The position numbers and the translations under genes are program-made. The notes beneath the pieces were generated by a model, which saw only the letters and a program-made list of their open reading frames with translations, was not told the origin of the DNA and did no database searches. From the NCBI RefSeq assembly GCF_026168105.1, contig NZ_LBMW01000012.1:62001-126000 (forward strand): a stretch of 64,000 nucleotides of DNA. The letters run 5' to 3'. The stretch is from Streptomyces hygroscopicus. Lineage in GTDB: Bacteria; Actinomycetota; Actinomycetes; Streptomycetales; Streptomycetaceae. Shown here one piece after another: positions 44,289 to 56,381 of the stretch (position 1 is its first letter; each line of letters begins with the position of its first letter).

Positions 44289-45611
44289 TCAGCCGGGAGC
44301 GGGTTCCGTCACCGCGACCGGTACGGGACGGGTCTCCGGCAGCAGGGCGAAGCACCCCAGGCTGAGCAGAGCAACGGCCGTCAGATAGGCGCCGACACCC
44401 CAGGGCACCCGGCCCCCGTGCTCGGCAAGCGCGGTGGCCACGATCGGGGTGAGGGCGCCGCCGACCACTCCGCCTAGGTTGTAGCCCACGGCCGCGCCCG
44501 TGCAGCGCACCCGGGGTTCGTACAACTCCGGCAGATACGCGGCGATCACGGCGAACATCGGGATGAACGCGAGCATGGCGCCGAGGAAGCCGAGGAACAT
44601 CAGCAGCGGCTCACCGGTCGACAGCAGGGCGATCATCGGGAACATCCACATGGCGACGGCCGCGCAGCCCTTCATGCACAACGACCGCCGCTCGTAGCGA
44701 TCGCCCACGAGCGCCGCCAGCGGGGTCAGGACGCCTTGCACCACGACGGTCGCCATGACGCACGTCAGCATGACCGTACGGCTCACGCCGAGTCGCTCCG
44801 TCGCATACGCCAGGGACCAGGTCGTCACGGTGTAGAAGACCGCGTACCCCACCGCGAGCGCGCCGGCGGTCAGCAGGACGAGCCGCCAGTGGCGGCGCAC
44901 GACCTCGGCGAGCGGCACCCGCGCGTGGTCGTCGATCTCGAGGAAGAGCGGGCTTTCCGCGAGTGAACCGCGCAGCCACAGACCCGCTGTCGCGAGCACC
45001 CCCGCGGCCCAGAACGGAATCCGCCAGCCCCAGGAGGCGAACTGCGCCTCCGACAGCGTGGCCGACAGCCCCAGCATCACGCCGTTGGCCAGTACGAACC
45101 CCAGTGCCGGGCCCATCTGCGGAAAGCTCGACCACAGCACGCGCCGCCCGGCCGGCGCGTGCTCCGCCGTCAGCAGCACGGCGCCGCCCCACTCCCCGCC
45201 GAGCCCGAGCCCCTGCAGAAAGCGCAGCACGAGAAGGAGCACAGGAGCGGCCGTACCGATCGTGGCGTACGTCGGCACGCAGCCGACCGCCACCGTCGCG
45301 GCTCCGGTCAGCAACAAGGAGGCAACGAGGACGGGCCGTCGCCCGTGCCGGTCCCCGATGTGCCCGAACAGCACCGAGCCGAGCGGCCGCGCCACGAAGC
45401 CGATGCCGAAGGTCCCGAAGGCGGCCAGCGTGCCCGCCAACGGCGAGAAGGTCGGGAAGAACAGAGGCCCGAGGACCAGGGCGGCCGCGGTCCCGTAGGC
45501 GAAGAAGTCGTAGAACTCGATGGCCGTCCCCGCGAGCGAGGCGGCCGCGAGCCGCAGCATGGAGGGGGCCCTTACGGTGCGTACGTGGTGCATGCCGCGT
45601 GATGTACCCAT
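44289..45611 (-). CDS. MFS transporter, metabolite:proton symporter type
   Basis: This 440-aa transporter has twelve membrane helices and the MFS motif GHIGDRHGRRPVL in the first loop. The start AASLAGTAIEFYDFFAYGTAAALVLG and the region RFLQGLGLGGEWGGAVLL are typical of the MHS family (citrate, shikimate, proline-like permeases). It imports an organic acid or amino acid; the substrate is not readable. ATG at 45611; an in-frame ATG at 45593 is an alternative, and neither has a clear ribosome site. The MFS domain starts soon after either. Confidence 0.88.
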   Translation of the reverse strand: MGTSRGMHHVRTVRAPSMLRLAAASLAGTAIEFYDFFAYGTAAALVLGPLFFPTFSPLAGTLAAFGTFGIGFVARPLGSVLFGHIGDRHGRRPVLVASLLLTGAATVAVGCVPTYATIGTAAPVLLLVLRFLQGLGLGGEWGGAVLLTAEHAPAGRRVLWSSFPQMGPALGFVLANGVMLGLSATLSEAQFASWGWRIPFWAAGVLATAGLWLRGSLAESPLFLEIDDHARVPLAEVVRRHWRLVLLTAGALAVGYAVFYTVTTWSLAYATERLGVSRTVMLTCVMATVVVQGVLTPLAALVGDRYERRSLCMKGCAAVAMWMFPMIALLSTGEPLLMFLGFLGAMLAFIPMFAVIAAYLPELYEPRVRCTGAAVGYNLGGVVGGALTPIVATALAEHGGRVPWGVGAYLTAVALLSLGCFALLPETRPVPVAVTEPAPG

Positions 45612-45693
45612 GGTGACGGTGGGTTACCGGGGGCGTGCGGGGGCTCGGTGCATCCGAGGGGTGGTGCGGGCGTGCGCCCGGGGGAGAGGGCGG

Positions 45694-46740
45694 TCAGTAG
45701 ATGACGGTGATGCGCCGGGCGGGACCGTCCACGCGTACGGTGCCTCCGTACGGGACGACGACCTGTGGATCGGTGTGCCCGAGGTCCACATCGAAGACGA
45801 CCATGGTGTGGGGAGCGTATGTCTTCAGGGCGCGCACGACGGCCTCACGCTGCTCCGCCGCATAACGAGCGCCCGCCGCGGGGCTGTTGGGCTGCTGAAA
45901 GGACCAGGTCTTCGCACGCCCCATGAGCAGTGCGGGGAAACGCTGGAGCAGTCCGCGTTCGCCCATGTTCCGCAGGAGCCGGAAGACTTCCTCGGCGCTG
46001 GGCATCTCCTCGGAGGTCTCCAGGAAGAGCACTCCGCCGTCGTGGACGGCCGGATCGCGTGCCACCTCGCGGTCGGCCATGAGCAGCCAGCCGAGGATCT
46101 CCAGATTGCCGCCCCAACTGCGGCCCTCGACCACATGGTCCGCGTTGAGCCAGCTCCAGTCCGAGCCCGGCCGGGTCTCGGGCTCCGCCTCGAAGGTCGC
46201 CGGATCCGCCCAGTCCCGGCTCGTGTCGTGCCAGCGCTCGGCCGGCTTCAACTCGTACTCGCCCGACGTGAAAAGGGCGGCTCTCAGCGACTCGGCGGAG
46301 AGCGGGGCCATGGCACCGGGGCGGCCGAACTCGACCATGACGGAGCCGCCGTGGTAGCTCACCACGCCGGTGTTCCACAGGAAGGCGTGCAGGTTCGTGT
46401 TGTCGCTGTACCCGAAGAACGGCTTCGGGTTGGCGCGTATCAACTCCCGGTCCAGCAAGGGCAGCACGGTGATCTGGTCGTCACCGCCGATCGACGCGAT
46501 CACGGCCTTGACGGTGGGGTCGGCGAACGCGGCATGGAGGTCGTCCGCCCGCTCCTTCGGCGTCGCGCCCATCCTCCGGGTCGTCGGATACTCGACGGGG
46601 TCGAGCCCGAACTCGGTGCGCAGCCGCTCCAGCCCCAGTTCATAGGGGAGCGGGAAGAGGGCGGGAAGTCCGGCGGACGGTGAGACGACGGCGACTCGGT
46701 CGCCGGGCACCGGCTTGGGCGGGTACGTCGGTCGATCCAT
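45694..46740 (-). CDS. S66 family LD-carboxypeptidase-like peptidase
   Basis: This 348-aa cytoplasmic protein belongs to the S66 family (LD-carboxypeptidases and MccF microcin-immunity proteins). The nucleophile Ser lies in [16 protein letters not shown], followed by the GGDD element before it (ASIGGDDQ) and the late acidic/His pair around [11 protein letters not shown]. MccF-like members hydrolyse toxic acyl-nucleotide peptides; others trim peptidoglycan. The lack of a signal peptide fits the MccF side. A TATCCT -10-like sequence lies just upstream of the ATG, suggesting a leaderless mRNA. Confidence 0.85.
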   Translation of the reverse strand: MDRPTYPPKPVPGDRVAVVSPSAGLPALFPLPYELGLERLRTEFGLDPVEYPTTRRMGATPKERADDLHAAFADPTVKAVIASIGGDDQITVLPLLDRELIRANPKPFFGYSDNTNLHAFLWNTGVVSYHGGSVMVEFGRPGAMAPLSAESLRAALFTSGEYELKPAERWHDTSRDWADPATFEAEPETRPGSDWSWLNADHVVEGRSWGGNLEILGWLLMADREVARDPAVHDGGVLFLETSEEMPSAEEVFRLLRNMGERGLLQRFPALLMGRAKTWSFQQPNSPAAGARYAAEQREAVVRALKTYAPHTMVVFDVDLGHTDPQVVVPYGGTVRVDGPARRITVIY

Positions 46741-46846
46741 GATCGGAGGATATGAGTCGCCGTCTGCCGCGCGCACCGTGATAAACCGGGGCCGAGCAGC
46801 GGTCCTTCGTGGGCCGACAGACAGACCCGAACGGACCGGAGGAACC

Positions 46847-47320
46847 GTGCCCCGCACCCTGGCCAACGCCCCGATCATGATCCTCAACGGCCCCAACCTG
46901 AATCTCCTCGGGCAGCGGCAGCCGGAGATCTACGGCTCCGACACGCTCGCGGACGTCGAGGCGCTCTGCGCGAAGACGGCGGCCGCGTTCGGGGGCACGG
47001 TGGACTTCCGGCAGTCCAACCACGAGGGCGAGCTGGTGGAGTGGATCCAGGAGGCGCGGCAGAACCATGCCGGGATCGTGATCAACCCGGCCGCCTACTC
47101 GCACACCTCCGTCGCCATCCTGGATGCGCTCAACACCTGTGACGGACTGCCGGTGGTGGAGGTCCACATCTCCAACATCCACCAGCGCGAGCAGTTCCGG
47201 CACCACTCGTATGTCTCTCTGCGTGCCGACGGCGTCATCGCGGGATGCGGCGTGCAGGGATACGCGTTCGCCGTGGAGCGGGTCGCGACGCTCGCGGGGG
47301 CGGGGCAGAAGGAGGCATGA
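46847..47320 (+). CDS. aroQ: 3-dehydroquinate dehydratase, type II
   Basis: This 157-aa dodecameric enzyme catalyses dehydration of 3-dehydroquinate, step three of the shikimate pathway. It shows [17 protein letters not shown] with the catalytic Tyr, [22 protein letters not shown] and the terminal [16 protein letters not shown]. Only type II enzymes have these. The GTG follows GGAGGA. Its role may be biosynthesis or quinate catabolism; the lack of a quinate gene cluster nearby leaves this open. Confidence 0.95.
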   Translation: MPRTLANAPIMILNGPNLNLLGQRQPEIYGSDTLADVEALCAKTAAAFGGTVDFRQSNHEGELVEWIQEARQNHAGIVINPAAYSHTSVAILDALNTCDGLPVVEVHISNIHQREQFRHHSYVSLRADGVIAGCGVQGYAFAVERVATLAGAGQKEA

Positions 47321-47395
47321 GGCGGCGGCGCCGGACGGAAACGGATGGATGAAGTCCGGTTGTCGCCCCGTTCCGGATGGAGACGCGCCGGTGCC

Positions 47396-47719
47396 TCGGA
47401 GCCGCCCCGCTTCCGCGGTCCGGCTCAGAAAGCGCCGCGTGCGCTCCTGCTGGGGGTCGCCGAAGATCTGCTCGGCAGTGCCGTGTTCCAGGACCACGCC
47501 GCCGTCCAGGAAGCAGACCTGGTCCGCGACCTCGTGGGCGAACCCGATCTCATGGGTGGCCAGCACCATCTTCATGGTGGCCAACACCATCGTCATGCCG
47601 TCGTCCTTCAGGCCCCGGACGACGGTGAGGACCTCGCCCACGAGTTCCGGGCCGAGGGCGGTGGTGATCTCGTCCAGGAGCAGCGGCCGGGGGCGGACGG
47701 CCAGCGCGGGAGCGCGCAC
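47396..47719 (-). pseudogene. Remnant of a polar amino-acid ABC transporter ATPase
   Basis: The frame encodes about 108 residues like the C-terminal half of GlnQ-type ATPases. It starts inside the Walker B region (ALAVRPRPLLLDEITTALGPELVGE), continues with LDGGVVLEHGTAEQIFGDP, and ends ERTRRFLSRTAEAGRL. The Walker A half, the signature and any permease genes are absent. DEITTALGP replaces the expected DEPTSALDP, and MVLATMKMVLATHE shows a short in-frame duplication. It is a decaying fragment with no plausible ribosome site. Confidence 0.85.
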
Positions 47720-47804
47720 GGGGTGTTGGCCTGTGCGAACGGTTCACACGGGGGGCGTGCACCTGGCTTTCACACCGGCGCACACGGATGACTGCCGGGT
47801 CGCC

Positions 47805-48461
47805 TCACCACCCCCGCGCGTGCCACTCCGGCAGGTGCGGACGCTCGGCGCCCAACGTGGTGTCGTTCCCGTGTCCGGGGTAGACCCAGGTCTCGTCCGG
47901 AAGCGTGCCGAAGATCTTCGTCTCGACATCGTGGATCAGACGGGCGAAGGCCTTCGAGTCCTTGTGCGTGTTGCCGACCCCGCCGGGGAAGAGGCAGTCC
48001 CCGGTGAACACGTGAGGGTGTCCGTGCGGGTCGTCGTAGACGAGGGCGATCGAGCCGGGCGTGTGGCCCACCAGATGGCGTGCGGTGAGTTCCACGCGCC
48101 CCACGCGGATCGTGTCGCCGTCATCGACCGGGACGTCCGTGGGCACCGGAATGCCCTCGGCGTCGTACCGGCCGGCGTACGTCCGCGCCCCCGTGGCCGC
48201 GACCACCTCGGCCAGCGCCTGCCAGTGGTCGCCGTGCCGATGCGTGGTGACGACGGAGGCGATGCCGTCGTCACCGATCATGCCGAGCAGCGTGCCCGCG
48301 TCGTTGGCCGCGTCGATCAGCAACTGCTCGTCGGTGGCCCGGCAGCGCAGCAGATAGGCGTTGTTGTCCATCGGGCCGACCGCGATCTTCGTGATCATCA
48401 GGTCCTGCAGCTCGTGCACATCGGCAGGGCCGCCGACCTTCACCACTCCGCTGTACGTCAT
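47805..48461 (-). CDS. MBL-fold metallo-hydrolase (glyoxalase II-like)
   Basis: This 218-aa cytoplasmic hydrolase has the metal-binding THRHGDHW motif, HLVGHTPGSIALV with its second His, FTGDCLFPGG with the bridging Asp, and the late PGHGNDTTLG His. This set is that of glyoxalase-II-like thioesterases. In mycothiol organisms such enzymes may hydrolyse mycothiol thioesters; that is inference. The ATG encodes the only start before the domain. It stands alone downstream of the maleylpyruvate-isomerase-like gene. Confidence 0.9.
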   Translation of the reverse strand: MTYSGVVKVGGPADVHELQDLMITKIAVGPMDNNAYLLRCRATDEQLLIDAANDAGTLLGMIGDDGIASVVTTHRHGDHWQALAEVVAATGARTYAGRYDAEGIPVPTDVPVDDGDTIRVGRVELTARHLVGHTPGSIALVYDDPHGHPHVFTGDCLFPGGVGNTHKDSKAFARLIHDVETKIFGTLPDETWVYPGHGNDTTLGAERPHLPEWHARGW

Positions 48462-48534
48462 GGCGGCAGCCTATAGCGGGGACGGGCCCAGGTCCTCCGG
48501 GCCCGGAGAGGGGACCGGCCCAGGCCGTCCGCGC

Positions 48535-49221
48535 CTAGAGAGGGGGCAGCGCCGGCAGCGTCCCTCCCTCGACCTTCAGCGCGGATCCGTCCCGGCGGCC
48601 GGAGAGCCAGCCGAGCAGGTCGGGCGCGGGACCCTCGACGGTGACCTCGGGCCCGGCCGCCTCCCGGCCCGTGCTCCACGCGCGCGTGCCGTCCGTGATG
48701 CGGGTGGGCGGAATGTCTGGATGCCCCGTGAACCGCGCCGCGAGGAAGCCGGTCTCCCGCTCCACGAACTCCGCGGGCAGGTCCTCCAGCTCGTACCCGA
48801 TCCCGAGGTCGACGTGGTGCAGCGCGACCTCGATCCACCGCCGGAACGGCACGCGGGCCGCCGAGTCGGTGACCCCGTTGCGCAGCTCCACCGTGCGCGA
48901 CCAGTCCGCGGGCGCCGCCCCGGCCTCCTGGAAGCGGGCCGAGCTCTCGCGCAGGTCGGCGAGCTGTTCGTGCAGGGGGCGCGGGGCGTCCCGCTCGATG
49001 TCGGCGTCCCGAGCCTGCGCGGAGACGTACATGGGACGCCCCTGCAGCACGTTCACGAGAGCGTCCGCGTTGCGGGCGAGGTGGGCGAGGACATGGCCGC
49101 GGCTCCAGCCGGGCAGCCGTGACGGCTCGGCCACGGCCGCGTTGTCCAGGGCGGCGACTGCGTTGAGCAGTCGGTCGGTTGCGTCGCGTACAGACGCCAG
49201 GTCGCGCGCGTGATCCATCAT
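48535..49221 (-). CDS. Mycothiol-dependent maleylpyruvate-isomerase family enzyme
   Basis: This 228-aa protein has the DinB-like four-helix fold of the MDMPI family. PGWSRGHVLAHLARNADAL carries the first metal His, and PFRRWIEVALHHVDLGIGYE the second pair. The C-terminal domain (about 150-228) matches that of mycothiol-dependent maleylpyruvate isomerase. It probably uses mycothiol, the actinobacterial thiol, to isomerise or detoxify an unknown substrate. ATG at 49221; a second ATG follows directly. Confidence 0.87.
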   Translation of the reverse strand: MMDHARDLASVRDATDRLLNAVAALDNAAVAEPSRLPGWSRGHVLAHLARNADALVNVLQGRPMYVSAQARDADIERDAPRPLHEQLADLRESSARFQEAGAAPADWSRTVELRNGVTDSAARVPFRRWIEVALHHVDLGIGYELEDLPAEFVERETGFLAARFTGHPDIPPTRITDGTRAWSTGREAAGPEVTVEGPAPDLLGWLSGRRDGSALKVEGGTLPALPPL

Positions 49222-49365
49222 GGGGCCGACCTTAGCCCCGCCACTCCTTCGGGTGAAGGAGGTGGATCTGGCCCGCAAATCGAATGCACGTGCTATATGG
49301 TCGAGTGCGGCGTCGGGCATGCTGGAGGGGCGGGGATTGTTGTGAACCCCGGAATCCAACCGGCG

Positions 49366-49388
49366 TTGTCAGTGGCTCCCCCTAGTCT
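49366..49388 (+). promoter_or_regulatory. RecA-independent DNA-damage promoter of uvrA
   Basis: TTGTCAGTG, eight bases, TAGTCT: a full match to the PafBC-type motif. It lies 56 bases before the uvrA GTG, so this mRNA has a normal leader, unlike uvrB and uvrC. Confidence 0.88.
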
Positions 49389-49444
49389 GGGAAACGACGG
49401 GGGCCCCGCCCCTGTCGCTTCTCTCAAGAAAGGTGCGGACCGGC

Positions 49445-52483
<3,039 letters not shown>

Positions 52484-52529
52484 CCGGATCAGGAACACGA
52501 TCCGGCCTATCCAGCCCATCCGGCCGATC

Positions 52530-52562
52530 CGGCGCTCCGCGGGAATGTCCCGCGGAGCGCCG
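52530..52562 (+). terminator. uvrA terminator
   Basis: CGGCGCTCCGCGGGA pairs perfectly with TCCCGCGGAGCGCCG across a three-base loop (15-bp stem), 46 bases after the uvrA stop. Confidence 0.9.
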
Positions 52563-52627
52563 CTTGTCGCACCCGGGGCCTACGATCACGATCGGCCGCC
52601 GGGCCGGCATCGAGCGGTCCGTCGGTG

Positions 52628-53551
52628 TCAGACCTGGAGCCAGGGGCCGGTCAGTTCGGACGCGAACGGTGGTTCCGCACCGGCCCGGGAGCAGGTGATC
52701 GCCGCGGCGCGGGCCGCGAAGCCCAGCAGTTCGGCCCAGCCGTCGGCATCCAGGGCGGCCAGGGCCGCCGGGGAGAGGGCATCGAGGGCGGCCAGGCCAT
52801 GCAGCAGCGCCGCGTTGACCGTGTCACCGGCGCCGATCGTGTCCACGACGTCGACCCGCACACCCGGCACGGAGTGCTCCGCCCCGTCGCGGGTGAAGGC
52901 CGTCAGTCCGTCACCACCATGGGTGATCACCACGGCGGCTGGGCCCGAGGCCAGCCATTCACGCGGAGTGCCGCCCAGCCACTGGGCGTCCTCCGCGGAG
53001 AGCTTCAGCAGCGACACGGACGGCAGCCAGTTCTTGAAACGGGCCCGATAGGCGTCGGGATCCGGGATCAGCCCCGCGCGGATGTTGGGGTCGAGCGCCG
53101 TGAACAGGCCCTGGGCGGCGGCGTCGCGCATCAGCTCCTCGTATGCGCTCGCCCCCGGTTCCAGGACGAGCGAGCAGGTGCCGAACGACAAGGCCCGGGT
53201 GCCCTGCGGAAGGCGCACCGGCGCCGTGAACAGCCGGTCGGCGGTGCCGTCGACGTAGAAGGAGTACGCGGCCGAGCCCCTCTCGTCGATGGTGGCGACC
53301 GCCAGTGTGGTCGGCTCGGTGCCGCGCTGGACGGCGGAGACATCCACGCCCGCCTCGCGCAGCCCGTCGAGCAGGGCTTCTCCGAAGGCGTCGTACGAGG
53401 CGCGGGAGCAGAAGGCCGTCGGGGAGCCGAGTCGGCCGAGTGCCACGGCGGTGTTGTACGGGCCGCCGCCGAGTGCCGGCTTCAGGTGTGCGAGTGCGCC
53501 CGGGCCCTGCGGGACCAGGTCGATCAGGGCCTCACCGGCGACGACGATCAC
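52628..53551 (-). CDS. PfkB-type sugar kinase, probable fructokinase
   Basis: This 307-aa ribokinase-family enzyme has LGGGPYNTAVALGRLG at the sugar site and the catalytic VDTIGAGDTVNAALL. Its opening VIVVAGEALIDLVP and length fit fructokinases, but the exact sugar is not proven. The GTG start overlaps the stop of the LacI regulator gene by four bases, so both are co-translated and the regulator presumably answers to the kinase substrate or its sugar. Confidence 0.87.
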   Translation of the reverse strand: MIVVAGEALIDLVPQGPGALAHLKPALGGGPYNTAVALGRLGSPTAFCSRASYDAFGEALLDGLREAGVDVSAVQRGTEPTTLAVATIDERGSAAYSFYVDGTADRLFTAPVRLPQGTRALSFGTCSLVLEPGASAYEELMRDAAAQGLFTALDPNIRAGLIPDPDAYRARFKNWLPSVSLLKLSAEDAQWLGGTPREWLASGPAAVVITHGGDGLTAFTRDGAEHSVPGVRVDVVDTIGAGDTVNAALLHGLAALDALSPAALAALDADGWAELLGFAARAAAITCSRAGAEPPFASELTGPWLQV

Positions 53552-54684
53552 GAGACGGTTCCCTTCTCGGAGGGTGTGTCGGGGCAACCGCACGAGGTGC
53601 GGTGGACGAACGCACAGGGCAGCCGCAGGGTGCGGGAAGGACGGTCCGGCGACTCCAGCCGGTCCAGGAGCAGCCGTACGGCCTGGGCGCCGAGCTCCGT
53701 GCTCGGCTGGGAGACGGTGGTGAGCCGGGGCGAGAAGAGATCCGCCCACGCGAAGTCGTCGAAGCAGCACAGTGCCAGGTCGTCCGGCACGGACAGCCCG
53801 CGGTCGCGCAGGGTGCGCAGAGCGCCGATGGTCATCGCGTTGTTGGCCGTGACCAGAGCCGTCGGCGGTGCAGCGAGCGACAGCAGAGTGGCGGTGGCGC
53901 GCTCGGCGCCCTCGGCCGCGGAGTCACCCCGGGCCACCAGTCGCTCGTCGTAGGGGAGGCCGGCGGCAGCGAGTCCGTGCCGGTAGCCGCCGATCCGCTC
54001 GCTCGTGGTGCTGAGCCCGGGAAGGCCCGCTACCAGTCCGATGCGCCTGTGCCCGAGTCCCGCGAGATGGGTGACCAGACGCGCCATGGGTTCGGCGTTC
54101 TCCGCGCAGACCTGGTCGAAGCGAAAGGGAGCCCTGGCATGTCCGTCGCGCTCGGAGGCGCCCTCGCCGGTGGCCGGTGGCGGGGGCGTGCGCGCGGGGA
54201 CGTCCTCGACCAGTCGGTCGAGGAACACGGTGGGTACGCCATGCCTCCCCAGCAGCGCGAGAAGTCCGCGCGGGTCCGCCGAGGGCGCGATGATCAGGCC
54301 GTCGACGCGGCGCTCGTGCAGGAGCTGGACGACCTTGCGTTCGTGTTCGGGGTCGTCGTGGGGGTCGGCGATGAGCAGGCCGTAGCCGTGTTCCAGGGCC
54401 CCGGCTTCGACGCCCTGGAGGATCTCCGTGAAGTACGGGTTGCTGATCGCCGACACCGCGAGTCCGATGGACCGGGTGCGAGAGGTCACCAGGGAACGGG
54501 CGAGTGTGTTCGGTGTGTAGCCCAGCTCGTCGATGGCTTCCAGCACCGCCTGGCGGGTGTGGGGCAGTACCGGGCGGGTGCCGTTCAGAACGTGGGAGAC
54601 GGTCGCCACGGAGACGCCCGCGCTCCGCGCGACATCGGCCATGGTTGCCAAGCGCGTCTCCCTCCTCGGGCCCTCGCTGCTCAC
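53548..54684 (-). CDS. LacI family transcriptional regulator
   Basis: This 378-aa repressor has the LacI helix-turn-helix at about 14-60 (TMADVARSAGVSVATVSHVLNGTRPV, hinge region YTPNTLARSLVTSRT) and a periplasmic-binding-protein-like sugar domain. The insertion around residues 165-190 (ARTPPPPATGEGASERD) is unusual for the family. A palindromic LacI-type operator lies 37 bases upstream of its start, which points to autoregulation. It is co-translated with the fructokinase-like gene. Confidence 0.92.
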   Translation of the reverse strand: MSSEGPRRETRLATMADVARSAGVSVATVSHVLNGTRPVLPHTRQAVLEAIDELGYTPNTLARSLVTSRTRSIGLAVSAISNPYFTEILQGVEAGALEHGYGLLIADPHDDPEHERKVVQLLHERRVDGLIIAPSADPRGLLALLGRHGVPTVFLDRLVEDVPARTPPPPATGEGASERDGHARAPFRFDQVCAENAEPMARLVTHLAGLGHRRIGLVAGLPGLSTTSERIGGYRHGLAAAGLPYDERLVARGDSAAEGAERATATLLSLAAPPTALVTANNAMTIGALRTLRDRGLSVPDDLALCCFDDFAWADLFSPRLTTVSQPSTELGAQAVRLLLDRLESPDRPSRTLRLPCAFVHRTSCGCPDTPSEKGTVS

Positions 54685-54720
54685 GCCTTCCGATCGGAAG
54701 GTATCCCATTCGACGGCGGA

Positions 54721-54746
54721 CGTAAACGCTTGCGCAAACGTTTACG
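54721..54746. promoter_or_regulatory. LacI-type operator between regulator and Rieske gene
   Basis: CGTAAACG (54721-54728) and CGTTTACG (54739-54746) form a perfect dyad around TTGCGCAA (54730-54737). This resembles LacI/GalR operators (central CG pair, TTGC half sites). It lies in the promoter region of the regulator and upstream of the divergent Rieske gene. Confidence 0.78.
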
Positions 54747-54986
54747 TCCTCGCGCCCCCACCGTCTCCGGGCCACCGTCTCCTCAATCGGCCACCGCTCT
54801 CCTCACCCGTCATCGTTCCCCTAACCCGTCATCGACCTCCTCGCTCATCACCATCTCCTCGCTCATCACCGTCTCCTCGTCCGGCCACCGGCCCCTTGCC
54901 CCGCTCCCAGGCGGAACGGCCGCTGCCGGTATCGTCGGTCTGCCTCGCCGTCCCGGTGCGTACCGGACCCGACCAGTGGAGATCTC

Positions 54987-55415
54987 ATGCCCGCCCGCCC
55001 CTCCGCGACCCGTCGTACCGTCCTTCGCGGGGCGGCGCTCACCCCGGTCGCCGGGCTCGGCCTCGCCGCCTGCTCGCAGGGAGGCGACGGTGCCGCCGCG
55101 CCCGCCACGCCGACCGCGCCGGTCACGCTGGGAGCCGACGGTGAGGTTCCCGAGGGCGGCGCGAAGCTGTACCGGGACGAGAACGTGGTGGTGAGCCGGG
55201 CCAAGGACGGCTCCCTGAAGGCGTACAGCACCATCTGCACACACGCGGGGTGCGCCATCGACAAGCTGTCGGGCACGACGCTCGTCTGCCCCTGTCACGG
55301 CAGCCGGTTCGACGCCACGACCGGCAAGGTGGTGCAGGCTCCGGCCACCGAACCGCTGCCCGAGCTGCCCGTCGAGGTGAAGAACGGCCACATCGTGGCG
55401 GGCCCGGCGGTCTGA
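54987..55415 (+). CDS. Rieske 2Fe-2S lipoprotein
   Basis: This 142-aa protein starts with a twin-arginine signal (RRTVLRG) and a lipobox LAACS, so it is exported folded and anchored as a lipoprotein. The Rieske motifs CTHAGC and CPCHGSRFD carry the two Cys/His pairs. It is a small electron-transfer protein like those of streptomycete redox chains; the partner is unknown. The lipid Cys leaves about 110 mature residues. It is divergent from the LacI gene. Confidence 0.92.
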   Translation: MPARPSATRRTVLRGAALTPVAGLGLAACSQGGDGAAAPATPTAPVTLGADGEVPEGGAKLYRDENVVVSRAKDGSLKAYSTICTHAGCAIDKLSGTTLVCPCHGSRFDATTGKVVQAPATEPLPELPVEVKNGHIVAGPAV

Positions 55416-55433
55416 CGGTTCAGGCGGGCCCGG

Positions 55434-56381
55434 TCACTCCCACTCCCAGCCGATCCCCACGATCCCCGACCGCACCCGCGGCTCCACCAGATGCACCGAG
55501 CGGTGGCGTCCGCTCAGCGCCAGCTCTTGGCGGCCGCTGCGCGGGGCGGCGGCGGAGTGCTGGGTGAAGCGGTGGCAGCGCACCGGCAGCGCCTCCTCGG
55601 CGAAGCGGATCTGAAGCGCGTACTGCCCGCCCGCCAATCCGAATCCCCGGACGTACTCGCAGGATGCGCCCGCGGTGCCGTCCTCGATGGCGTAGCGGAA
55701 GAGAAACGTATCCCCGCTACGCAGTCGTGTGTCGAAGAGCAGTTCGGCGACCAGGACGCCCGTGTCGTGGTGCCATCGCACGCGCCCGGTGCGGCAGTTT
55801 TCCAGCGCATGCACCCGGGTGCGCTCCGGGTTGCAGCCCGGGTCACCGTGATGGATGGCGACATAGCGGTCCACGCCGTCCTTGTGGGCGCGCACGATGT
55901 GGTGCGACTCGCGGGCCAGCAGCTCCCGGCGCGCCCCGATGCGGACGCGTTCGTGGTGCCCGATGGTGTGCAGCCCCCCGTCGAGCGGCGACTCCAACTC
56001 GGCGAGGAGCCGTTCCAGCACGTCCGAGGCCTCCACCAGGGAGCGGTACGAGCGGCCCGAGGGACGGTCGGGGCCGGTGTGCTCGTCGGCCTTGGTCAGC
56101 AGCCGGACCAGCGACTCGTCCGGCAGCTGGAGTATCTCCTCCAGGGCACGCACGGCGCGCAGGGACTCCGGGCGTTGGGGGCGGCGCGCGCCCTGCTGCC
56201 AGTAGCTCAGACTCGTCACGCCGACCCTGACCCCGTACCGCGACAGATGGTGCTGCACACGCTGCAGCGGCAGCCCGCGGGCGGCGATCGCGGCGCGCAG
56301 CGCGACATGGAAGGGGCCGCCACGCAGGGCCGCCTCCAACTCTGCCGGGGCGACGTCCGCGTGCTGTGTGCCGTGCCGCAT
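55434..56381 (-). CDS. XRE-like DNA-binding protein with large effector domain
   Basis: This 315-aa protein has an N-terminal helix-turn-helix-like region (about 20-80: PLQRVQHHLSRYGVRVGVTSLSYWQQG) and a long C-terminal part with DVLERLLAELESPLDGGLHTIGHHERV and GQYALQIRFAEEALPVRCHRF. It is similar to streptomycete XRE-type regulators with a ligand-binding end. No ligand is identifiable. The ATG gives the complete HTH. It is convergent with the Rieske gene. Confidence 0.72.
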   Translation of the reverse strand: MRHGTQHADVAPAELEAALRGGPFHVALRAAIAARGLPLQRVQHHLSRYGVRVGVTSLSYWQQGARRPQRPESLRAVRALEEILQLPDESLVRLLTKADEHTGPDRPSGRSYRSLVEASDVLERLLAELESPLDGGLHTIGHHERVRIGARRELLARESHHIVRAHKDGVDRYVAIHHGDPGCNPERTRVHALENCRTGRVRWHHDTGVLVAELLFDTRLRSGDTFLFRYAIEDGTAGASCEYVRGFGLAGGQYALQIRFAEEALPVRCHRFTQHSAAAPRSGRQELALSGRHRSVHLVEPRVRSGIVGIGWEWE

